Assembly (NCBI RefSeq): GCF_963924675.1
Contig: NC_089223.1
Location: 8,010,881-8,074,880 of the forward strand
Source of the DNA: Phocoena phocoena
Lineage: Eukaryota; Chordata; Mammalia; Artiodactyla; Phocoenidae
Direction of reading: 5' to 3'
DNA length: 64,000 nt
Both the position numbers and the translations under genes were made by a program. Below, piece by piece: positions 1 to 64,000 of this stretch. Position 1 is the stretch's first letter. Each line of letters begins with the position of its first letter. The notes beneath the pieces were generated by a model. The model saw only the letters and a list, made by a program, of their open reading frames with translations, was not told the DNA's origin and made no database searches.

Positions 1-505
1 ATATACCATGGAATATTATTCATAAGAAAGAAGGAAATCTTGCTATTTGTGACAACATGGATGGACCTTGAAAGCATTATGCTAATTAAGTCAGAGAAAG
101 ACCAATACTGTATGATCTCACTTATATGTGAAATCTAAAAAGCCTAACTCACAGAAACAGAGTAGAATGGTAGTTACCAGGGGCTGGGGAGTGGGGAAGA
201 CGGGGAGATGTTGGTCAAAGGATACAAACTTCCAGTGATAAGGTGAATACATTCTGGGCATCTAATCAACAGCATGGTGATTATAGTTAGTGATACTGTA
301 CTATATACTTGAATGTTGCTAAGAGAGTAGATCTTAAATGTTCTAACTACAACAAAGAATGATCATTATGTAATATGATGGAGGCGTTAGCTAATGCTAT
401 GATGGTAATCGCTTTACAATATACTAGTGGTTCAAATCAACCTGTTGTACACCTTAGACTTACACAATGTTACATGTCAATCATATCTCAATAAAACCGG
501 AAAAA
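1..505 (+). mobile_element. L1 3'-end fragment
   Basis: Typical L1 3' end: ATGGAATATTATTCATAAG at the start, CAACATGGATGGACCTTG, TCTCACTTATATGTG, GGGGCTGGGGAGTGGGG and a terminal CTCAATAAAAC. It is diverged, so an older mammalian L1 subfamily. It is cut by the window's left edge. Confidence 0.8.
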
Positions 506-2160
506 ATAAAGGAGAAAACAGCCAACTCACTGTTAACTGGATGATGGAGAGAAAGGTGGAATGAAGGAGGGCATACAGCAGAACGTCCAAACAGATTTGA
601 GGTGCAACCCAATGAGCAATGTTCTGTGTTCGGGTCAAGCCCAGAAGAGGAAGTATATAAAATCACGGCTAATATGCAGAATCTTATCATCTCCTCTCAA
701 AAAGAAACGTAAGTGTTGGTTGCCTCCAGTTTTCTTTGGCTCTTAAAAATGGAGCCAAGCATATTTTAAAACATTTGTTAAGTCTCCAGAATATCTAAGA
801 ACACGGTGCCCATGTTGCCTTCGTACTACTTAGCTGGGGTTGCTTGAGTTACGAGTCTTCCGGTTTGTGAATGTCTTCACTTTTAAGAGATGCCTTCTTG
901 GAGCACTGATAGGCGCATTGGCAGCCTCCACCTGCAGACTTATCTCGGGGAACAGTATCTCACAAAGCTGAGGAGGAGCTTGTGATAAGACAGTAGGTCC
1001 TCATGTCTTCAGAAGAGGTGAAAACTCCCCTGCAGATTAGATCAAGGAAATTCTCCAGTTGGATGTGACACAGAAGCTACCACCACACCTTTCCAACCCA
1101 GGTAAGGAGGGATTGGTTAACCTCCCTCGTGGAGTGAGAAACAGGGCTATGCAACAGAACAGGTGCTGGAGGAAGTGTCCACCCCATCCTGGGCAGATTC
1201 TCTGCATCTGTATTAATAACAGCCTCTCCCGCGGATTAGCTGATCCAGGCTTTAGTGTTTTATTTCCTTCTAAAAGTAACGGAGTGTGTACTCCTGAGTT
1301 ATGTGTGGCATGGAGAAAATTAGTTCAGATGTCAGCATTTTTTTTTCTTCCAAGAGTGACTGGAGGCTTGGAAGGGTGTACAATCATACGGTCTTCAGAT
1401 CTTTTAAAAGCTGATTTCCCTGGGCCCAACGCCGGGGGAACTGGATACAATCTCTGGTTACTATTGATTCAGTTCCCATTGGTGTTGAACTTCCTGAGAA
1501 ATTAAATAAGATCTAAAACTCACACACATACACTCCTCAGGTGAAGGGAAACTCTAAACCAGGTTAGTTTCACGGTCACCTTTTTTTTAGGATTAGGAGA
1601 AAAAGAAAGCCAAAGAGCAGATTTGGAAATAACCCCAATGCCTACAGTGTCATAAGAGGCCTGGGGCTCCTGAGAGCAAAGGTCAATAGCAAGTGCCAAC
1701 TAGGTACTGGCTCGTGGTCCCACAGGGACCGGCCTGCCACTGCCAAAGGCTTCTTGTTAAAAACGTGTCTCCTGACCTTTCGTGCCTGGGCTCTCCCAGG
1801 AGCTCAGATGCTGGTGTAGCAGACTCAAGGGCTCTCAAGTTCAAGTTTAGCAGACTGTTCGGAGAAGAGACCTGGAGTTGCTGAATTTATGAGGTAATGG
1901 GGGGCAGGGCCTCATTCAATGAGAGTGGAAGGTCATTTGAACCCAAAGCTTGCTCTGCTGCTGGCCCGAGCAGTGGCACCCCGACTTTGCCCCCCTGGCG
2001 CTGATGAGGGAGTGGAGGATGACCCCAGGCCCCCTCCCAGTCTCAGCCTTGTCCACGGGCTTGGTGAAACATAGGGTGCTAATGAGGGGCTTGCCGAAAT
2101 CAGAGCAGCTCTTCTCCCTGGGGTATGCTTCATTTTTAGTTGTTTAAAAATACAGCCTGA
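506..2160. other. intergenic DNA, nothing firm
   Basis: No gene recognised. The 148-codon open frame at 1059-1505 has no recognisable domain, and part of it (about 1350-1480) resembles a decayed hAT-type repeat around CCCTGGGCCC. Confidence 0.5.
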
Positions 2161-2410
2161 GGGCTTCCCTGGCGGCGCAGTGGTTGAGGGTCCGCCTGCC
2201 GATGCAGGGGACACGGGTTCAAGCCCTGGTCCGGGAAGATCCCACATGTCGCGGAGCAACTAAGCCCGTGCGTCACAACAAGAGAAGCCACCGAGATGAG
2301 AAGCCCGCACACGGCAACGAAGAGTAACCCCCGCTCACCACAACTAGACAAAGCCCACGCACAGCAACGAAGACCCAACACAGCCAAAAATAAATGAATT
2401 TATAAAAAAA
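2161..2410 (+). mobile_element. CHR-type SINE, long form
   Basis: Starts GGGCTTCCCTGGCGGCGCAG, has the tRNA-like B-box region GGTTCAAGCC, body repeats with CACAACTAG and AACGAAGACCCAAC, and an A-rich tail. It is tRNA-derived and more diverged than the short-form copies. Confidence 0.9.
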
Positions 2411-2420
2411 GATTAAGAAA

Positions 2421-2605
2421 AAAGTAAAATAGATAAACAAGGACCTACTATCTACACAGGGAACTATATTCAATATCTTGTAATAACCTATAATGGAAAA
2501 GAATCTGAAAAAGTGTATATATATATATATAAAACTGAATCACTTTGCTATACACCCAGAACATTATAAATCAACTATACTTCAGTTAAAAAAAGTAACA
2601 GTTAC
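2421..2605 (+). mobile_element. L1 3'-end fragment
   Basis: AACAAGGACCTACTATCTA, GGGAACTATATTCAATATC, TGAATCACTTTGCTATACAC and AATCAACTATACTTCAG form the usual 3' end of a cetartiodactyl L1. It contains a short (TA)n run at about 2517-2532. Confidence 0.8.
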
Positions 2606-3491
2606 AGAAAAATAACAATATCTCAAAATATCTTACCGAGAAGTACTCAGCGCTGTAGAACCAGAAGCACGACAAGGATTTCTCAGCATCTCTGAATTGC
2701 TTTTGAGAAATTAAAGGAAGATTCAAACGTGTGGAAGATATGAGTTTCAGAATTCACAGTAACATATGATTTAGACACACAAAGGCTCAGCTGAGACATG
2801 GAAGTCCAGAGGGCTCGGATTTGGTTCTTGCTGTGTTTTGCACCAGGCCGCGTTCCCCAGAAGATGGTGCACAACTCGGATCCACCCTGTGGTGCAAGCC
2901 TTACTGATGGAGAGGAGCAGTGAGAAGCAATGTCCACAAGCCCAGCTCCTGCCAAACCCCACTTGTCGGCCTGCCAGCCAGCATTCTGAAAATGCATTTG
3001 GGAATTTCTACTTTCAGCTTTTACTGAATATGAAATCCAACTGTGTATTTATAGCCTTGATAAGCTGACCCAGCTTAGGGATAACCCTGATACATTTTGT
3101 CTGACAAGATTCAGAATCCATTTCTAGAGGGGGTAATAATGAGGCCATTGAAAGGAGTGACGAGGACTGTCCTTCTCTCCCAACCTCCCTCAGTCGGTCC
3201 CTGTTCTGAAATTCCCATTGAGTTCGTCCATAGTGCTGCAAACTGATAGAGTAGGAGCAAAAACATTTCCAGGGGAGTGGGGGAGGCCATCTGGAGGGCC
3301 ATCAGGCTTTTAAACAGGCTGTAGAAGCTGGTGTACTTGGGCCAGCATCACCTTCTGGTACTCAGAGGGGCGACAGCAAAACAGGACTTAAGAAAATGAA
3401 GGGTCGCTATATACTGCTTGCCACTTCTGCCTCAGTTTTATTACTCTGGACCCAGTGTTTCAAAAAGTAAGTTACTCAGGCGAGCTTCAGT
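2606..3491. other. intergenic DNA, nothing recognised
   Basis: No conserved coding frame, RNA gene or clear repeat seen. Confidence 0.5.
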
Positions 3492-3874
3492 GGTTTTTTT
3501 TGAAGTTATTTATTCCATTTATTTTATTTTTGGCTGTGTTGGGTCCTCGTTGCCGCACGTGGGCTTTTCTCCAGTTACTGCAAGCAGGGGCTACTCTTCC
3601 CTGTGGCACGTGGGCTTCTCACTGCAGTGGAGCCTCCCGTTGCGGAGCACGGGCTCTAGGCGCGTGGGCCTCAGTAGCTGCAGCACGCAGGCTCAGGAGT
3701 TGCGGCTCGCGGGCTCAGTAGTTGTGGCTCGCGGCTCCAGATCGCAGGCTCAGTAGTTGTGGCGCACGGGCTTTGTTGCTCCGCGGCACGTGGGATCTCC
3801 CTGGACCAGGGCTCAAACCCATGTCCCCCGCATTGGTAGGCGGATTCTCAGCCATTGCGCCACCAGGGAAGCCC
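3492..3874 (-). mobile_element. CHR-type SINE, long form, with target-site duplication
   Basis: On the plus strand it ends CACCAGGGAAGCCC, the reversed SINE head. It is flanked by a 10-bp duplication GAGCTTCAGT at 3482-3491 and 3875-3884. The body has several CAGTAGTTGTGGC-type repeats. Confidence 0.92.
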
Positions 3875-3884
3875 GAGCTTCAGT

Positions 3885-4564
3885 TCTGACAGAACGCCAG
3901 GCCATTGTGCCGTCAGCAGTGCTGCGTCTTCATGCTCCGAAGTCAGACATCTTAGTTCAAATCCTGGTATTAGTACTGGGACAGGGTCCTTGCTCCAAGC
4001 CTTAATTTTTTTTTTTTTAATTTCATGTTTAGTGTACTCTGAACGTGTACTTGAGTCACTTCAGTCAGGCGTCTGTAACGCATGCAGCTTAAAGAACACC
4101 TGTGGGCCTAACCTCCACCGACCACGAGCTACTCACCTCACACAACCGCAACGTGCCTTTTCTTCCGTGTCGCAGTTTTCTGGTGGCCTCATTAGCTTCA
4201 GAGTAGTGAGTGGTTCACGTATTTGCCTGTGATGGCCTCCGAGACTTTGGAAATGTACTTAAACAGTTGTTTTTCTTAATGCCTTTCTTTCTGCACCCCT
4301 CCAGCCCCTTCCATTAATTGCTTCAAAGGCAGCCGAGCAGAGAGCACAAGCCTGTTTTCCTACTGCCCATCACGGGCATGTCTAGCTTGCACCCAGTCTG
4401 CTTCACCTTCCACTGCCCTCCCTGGAGACAGAATAACAAATCTCAATCCCCAGGAGGCTTCTGAGGAGCTCAGGGGAGCAGCGTGATTCCTGACATAGGG
4501 AAAGGTCAGACCCCACAGAGGGTTCAGTCACACGTTCCTGACGCTGTCAAAAAATTCAGGACAT
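3885..4564. other. intergenic DNA downstream of FAM13A
   Basis: No repeat or gene recognised; it includes the presumed G/T-rich region beyond the distal poly(A) signal. Confidence 0.45.
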
Positions 4565-4580
4565 TCACAATTAAAAATAT

Positions 4581-4586
4581 TTTATT
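4581..4586 (-). terminator. FAM13A: candidate distal poly(A) signal AATAAA
   Basis: TTTATT on the plus strand reads AATAAA on the minus strand. The sequence downstream in the transcript (4490-4555 reversed) contains GTGTGACTG and TCTGTGGGGTCTG, which would serve as a G/T-rich downstream element. It marks the end of the repeat-free block. Confidence 0.4.
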
Positions 4587-6425
4587 TATGTTCATACAAA
4601 ATACAGCCATGTACAAAAATGTACATAACATATTTTCATTCAGTTTACATTTTAAAAAAGGAACAACTAATTTCAAATACTTTCTGCTTACATGTCATGT
4701 AAACATTGTTCTGGGCCCATGTTATTTACTAAAACTGCATCCACTCTCGGAGACTTTCACGATGGTATAGGTGCTTTCAGATTGAGAGCTAGATCTGCTG
4801 AATCGATTTCTCAAGCTGCGCACGTGGCCACGACTGGCTGGATTCCAGACAAAATGAGATCCTCTAGAGACATACCTGCACTTGCATAGCAATATGTAGA
4901 CGTATAGATTTCATTTTAGTACACATCTGTGTGTACCCGCAATTGACCTCAGCTTATCCACATACATCTGTTATGAGGGATCACGGTGGAAGAGTGTGGA
5001 TGCCCCAAGGGCGCGATCTCTACTCTGGAAAGTGGCTGATGCCACGGCGCAGCGGCTGACACGCAGATCACCATCTCTTGGAGCTTGCTGTGTCAGCTGC
5101 CCTGTGAAGAAGTGCCAGCATGCACAAGTTCAGTACCTACAGACTGGAACACATGTTTAGCCTATCTTTTGACAAAATGTACTCTTCAGTAGATTTTGAG
5201 GGTCACGTGGGGAAAAAAAAAATAACAGAAGGGAATTAATCAAAGAAAAAGCAAGCACACTCGGCTTCTGCTAAACCCATGGCCTTCCGAGGAAACACTG
5301 CTTTAACGTTTTAGCCCAGTTTTGTCCCTCCCTATCGGTTTAACCAAGTGGATACTACGAAAGAATACCACAGAGGTGCTGACCTGGGTGCAGAAACTAC
5401 CACTCCCCACCTCGGGAGAACCCCCCACCCCCCAGGATGCAGTGTGTCAGGAAGACCCGTCTTGAAAGCAAAACCAATTTAGACTACAACCAGATTTTCA
5501 CAAGGCAGTTAAAAGAGATGATGGCGTTCAGCTATAAATATACCATCAAAGGTAGTGAGGAATACAGCCTTAAGAAATATACCCTTAAGAAAGATGGCAT
5601 CTTCATGATCAGATTAAGAATCTCTTAAAAAATTCATCAACAAACTTTAAATTTTGATTTTCCTTATAAATCTGTGATCAGTTCTGGATACAGGGCTCAA
5701 TTCTGTCTACTGAGAATTAGGCAGTCCCAGAAGGAACCGACTTAACTGGCACCATGGCTGCCCTTTGATTCTGATAATAAACTAAGCACAAGGCACAACC
5801 CTGAGGCACTTGTCCTGGGCTAGAAATGACACACCTGGGAGCAGGCACACCCTGTAACAGGCTCTTCTGCCACCACGCGAGTGTTGCATCAGGAGAAAGC
5901 CAGAATCACACTGACGTTGTATATAGAGGCATTGCCGATCCCTGCCTCGCCAATGAATAATAACCTTTTGACTTCCAACCAGCGACGAAAGCCAGCTACT
6001 TATCAGCTCACAATAAATTATAGCTAGCAATTAAAAAAAATAGTTCTCCAGCCTGAAATGTGATGTGTTCTGTCACGGGACTTTTCCCTGAATCGGAGAT
6101 CACGGGGATCGTGCAGACTTCCTTCTACCAGCACCAAGACGAACTTTGGCTGTCCTGAAAAACTTCTCAGCGGGCCCTTATCCTAAACCTCGCACGTACC
6201 TGTCTAAAAAGGAAAATACGAACTCAACGCTTCAAAGATGAAATGCAGTAATGATGACATACTTAATATAAATATCTATTTCAAGGTCTGCTCCAGGCTA
6301 AAACACAATAAAGAGCAAATGCCTGGGAAATTACAAGCCTCTGCTATCTCTGATTCTCACAAGCGCACGGCCAAGTTTATTCGTGCTTTGCTTCTGCTTA
6401 TCATTGTTATTACATACCCTTGACA

Positions 6426-6431
6426 TTTATT
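6426..6431 (-). terminator. FAM13A: candidate proximal poly(A) signal AATAAA
   Basis: AATAAA on the minus strand, about 2.5 kb after the stop codon; a second AATAAA lies at 6376-6381. Two similar motifs close together suit a used poly(A) region, but an AT-rich context makes chance occurrence likely. Confidence 0.3.
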
Positions 6432-6563
6432 TTGTTGGCATGTGCTCATAGACACACACACATTCCCCACAGAGCAAAGGAAAAACCGCAGTCCGGAGCA
6501 TTCTGTGTTAAGCCAATTAAGACACTGCCTCTAGGGCCTTGAGACCCTGGGCTGCAAAAAATG

Positions 6564-6577
6564 GTTGCTATGGAAAC
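6564..6577. promoter_or_regulatory. RFX X-box-like site in 3' UTR
   Basis: GTTGCTATGGAAAC fits the full 14-bp X-box pattern RYYNYY-AT-RRNRAC, an imperfect palindrome bound by RFX factors. It lies in the probable 3' UTR, not at a known promoter, so function is speculative. Confidence 0.3.
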
Positions 6578-6769
6578 AAATTTACCTCAGCATTTCTGGC
6601 AGAGCCAGAACCTATGGACTAACCTGTCTTCAGATAGAATCTCCTGTAAACAGGGCTTCCCTCCCTTAACTTGGGCACCATTCTAGGAAGTATATTATTG
6701 TAAATTACAAAGGAAAACATGACATTCCGTACACATTTTACTATAACTTGGTGTCTTCTTTTATTCAAT

Positions 6770-6775
6770 CATACA
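6770..6775 (-). terminator. possible poly(A) signal AATAAA
   Basis: AATAAA hexamer on the minus strand within the probable 3' UTR; another lies at 7100-7105. Both are in AT-rich DNA, so neither is strong on its own. Confidence 0.2.
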
Positions 6776-8264
6776 AATTTGAGTGGGGATTCCTGAATCG
6801 ATCTTTTACTTAATTTACCTTTGGCAGAAACAAGAGATTTCAAAACATTTAGTAGCTTCTCATTTATATAGCTTTTTCTCTTTTAAAGTTCTATAGCATA
6901 TTAGTATTTTCAAAACAATACTCTTAGACAGATGTGCTTTGAAAGTTAACTGGTAATGATGTGATTTACATTATAGCTTATGTAAGAGATTACTTAAAAA
7001 GGACGAACTAGACGTAGTTCTTTTAAAAAATACAATTTTTGGTCATGTGAATGATTCATGTTCAGATTTCAAAAATAGAAACGTCCTAAAGTGCATCATT
7101 TTATTTATAATATAACTCCTTGAAATTATAGCAATCTGCAATGTAAACAGTAAGGCAAAGAATACCGAGCTATATCTATATTGCAGGATTATGTACCGTC
7201 TTTAAGTACGTGGATTCAACCAGGGCACTTTCAACATATAGCTCATGCTTTTGGATGATTATTTTTAAGAGCAAATTTAAAGGTATTCTTTTTCCCCTAC
7301 TCCTGACTTCAATGATTTTCAACCGACAGAGAGCTGCTACTTCACTTCAACAATGGAAAATGCTGCTACAAATCCAATCTGACCAGACAGTTTCTCAAGA
7401 ACCCATTTTGGAAACTGACAACTGATCAGGAAGGAGTTTTATCCTTGTTATTATTATTAAAGAAAGCAAAATGGTACCCTTTGCTGTCCTGTTCATCCCG
7501 CAACATTATCTTCAAAAGGCAGAGCCTGCTGAAACACCTTCTCTTGGCAACCAGCGGCTGGTGGGCAGACACCTGTGCTCAACCTCACAGAGCAGAAACG
7601 TGGGCCAGGATGGGCAGGCGGAACCAGGACCCACTTTCCTCAGCGCAAACACAGAAAGTCAAAAAGTAACAACAAATCACAAGATAACATCGGCACACTG
7701 GAGAGATGAATGATTTGGTGTCTTCAATTCCCTGGTCCCTCCAAAATGTCTAATATAGACAGTTTTGTGACACCGTCTTTGAAAAATAATCATCATTGGC
7801 TATACACCATTATTTTTTTTCTCTTTATACATGATCTTGAAAACAGTGTGATCTAGATTCTGTCTTAGGCTGAGCTGTCAGGGCTATACTTACCCTTCAG
7901 GAGATTTTTAGTGCAGGTTTACTTAAAAAAAAACGAAAAAAAAGTTAAAACTCTGGTAAGTACTCAGGAGGCTCCTTCTCTCTCACGATCCTCTACACTC
8001 AAGCTAAGAATTAAGCAAGACCCTTCTGTTCGGCTAGAGCCAAAACAAAACCAAACCCCAAATAGGCTGCTGGCCTCGCTCAGTGTTTGATGTTAAAATC
8101 TGAGGCTAATGAGTGCAGTCAACGTTCAGGAAAGGATTCTCCGGGCTCTTCACCGCTGCCTAATTTAAAAATCAGCACAAATATTAGCTACTTCTCTATC
8201 CCCTCTGTCCTCTGCAGATGGTCCAGCCCTAGTCAGGGATCACAGTTCTCTATCAGCTGAGCAC

Positions 8265-8758
8265 GTCGTGAAGAAACACACGGTCAGAGAGAGGACTGCA
8301 CGGCCATTCTGGGCAGACGCGGCTTCCATCCACCTGAGAGCGAAAGGGGAAGCGATTCACACGAGTGGGGAAAGGCGCAGCTCTGTGGAAAGGTCACGAG
8401 GATGGTCGAGGCAGCAAATAGGGCTCCAGTGCCGGTTCCCACTTGACTGGGTCCAAAGACAGCCCGTGCTCTCCTGGGCACCTGCACGGGACGTGCACGG
8501 CAAGTTCGCTCTCCAGAGTGAAGTCCTGAGCTGGTTTTTGCCACAGTCCGACAGGGAACAGGCTGCGTCCAGAGAAGAGCAGCGTGTATCCTCTGTAGGT
8601 GAGTGTGTCTCAGTGCGGTGATTCGTCGCTGCCAGTTGTCAGCGAAGCTTCCGCTACAGCGTCCGTGTGTGTCTGCGAGCGCTCGGGTGCACGGAGATCT
8701 CGACTTTCCCTTACACACCTCCTGCGTGGGGGCAGGTGGGCTCCTTCCACCTAGGCGG
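8265..8758. promoter_or_regulatory. CpG-rich patch in the proximal 3' UTR
   Basis: I counted 35 CpG dinucleotides in about 495 bp, close to what base composition alone predicts and far above the depleted level of the rest of the window. No SINE explains it. It could be an intragenic CpG island or a GC-rich conserved UTR segment. Confidence 0.5.
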
Positions 8759-8943
8759 TGTCCAAGGCAGGCAGTGGAAACTGGAGACGATCCCAGTGGC
8801 CCAGAGGCAGGAGAGCTACTCTCTTTGTAGGTCCAGCTCCAAGGCTGCCTTCCAGTTTCTGCAGAGCTGCTATCTGCCAGGGGAGGTGGGGGGCACATTC
8901 ACCCTGCATCCCCAGCCCCCTTGGCTCGGGTAGGGCTGCCTCC

Positions 8944-64000
<55,057 letters not shown>

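Larger units (their letters stand above)
4565..8943 (-). other. FAM13A: probable FAM13A 3' UTR
   Basis: Seen: starting at the FAM13A stop codon, more than 4 kb is free of recognisable SINEs, L1s or MIRs, unlike most of the window, and it ends at an AATAAA on the minus strand with G/T-rich sequence beyond. It includes a CpG-rich proximal part (8265-8758) and a very AT-rich distal part (6650-7150). Inference: this is one long 3' UTR with alternative poly(A) sites; a shorter UTR ending near 6355-6410 is equally possible. Confidence 0.5.

Noticed and set aside
1059..1505. 148-codon plus-strand frame
   Set aside because: No domain, no splice or conservation evidence, and part of it looks like an old hAT-type repeat.

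Overview
This window is mammalian nuclear DNA, almost certainly from a cetacean (whale, dolphin or porpoise). The evidence is 21 tRNA-derived SINEs of the CHR type that open with GGGCTTCCCTGGTGGCGCAG, old shared mammalian repeats (MIR, L2, MER20, Tigger, a MaLR-like LTR), young 5'-truncated L1 tails, and no ruminant BovB or Bov-A repeats that I could see. There are no bacterial genes, operons or CRISPR arrays. Species-level assignment is not possible by eye.

One protein-coding gene is present: the 3' half of FAM13A, on the minus strand. I reconstructed 14 consecutive coding exons (one cut by the right edge) with GT-AG introns. Their phases fit without a break and give 1641 coding bases, i.e. 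546 residues plus a stop. This is the C-terminal half of the protein. The RhoGAP domain at the N terminus of the long isoform, and all promoters, lie beyond position 64000. The stop codon is at 8944-8946. A repeat-free stretch continues to a candidate distal poly(A) signal near 4581-4586, so I read about 4565-8943 as 3' UTR, with several possible nearer poly(A) signals.

Layout, left to right: 1-4560 intergenic DNA with an L1 tail, two SINEs and a second L1 tail; 4565-8943 probable FAM13A 3' UTR with a CpG-rich patch at 8265-8758; 8944-12619 last three coding exons; 12620-20060 two exons in repeat-poor introns; 20061-28552 a long intron with an MLT1-like LTR inside L2, an L1 tail, a Tigger remnant, a perfect 16-bp palindrome and a 347-bp duplicated segment; 28553-32273 a tight cluster of five exons; 32274-41656 a long intron with nested L1 and SINE insertions and a twin-primed L1; 41657-51061 three exons; 51062-63973 a long intron with SINEs, MIRs and two sizeable L2 relics; 63974-64000 part of one more exon.

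The most rewarding observations are: (1) a 347-bp duplicated segment in which only one copy carries a SINE, so the other copy is an intact empty site within the same intron, with ten differences that are all transitions; (2) a 5'-inverted L1 with target-site duplications; (3) a 67-bp L1 insertion inside an older L1; (4) alternating SINE orientations that bracket successive exon groups; (5) an internal duplication of a coiled-coil module in FAM13A. I found no convincing evidence for a wholly new biological system.
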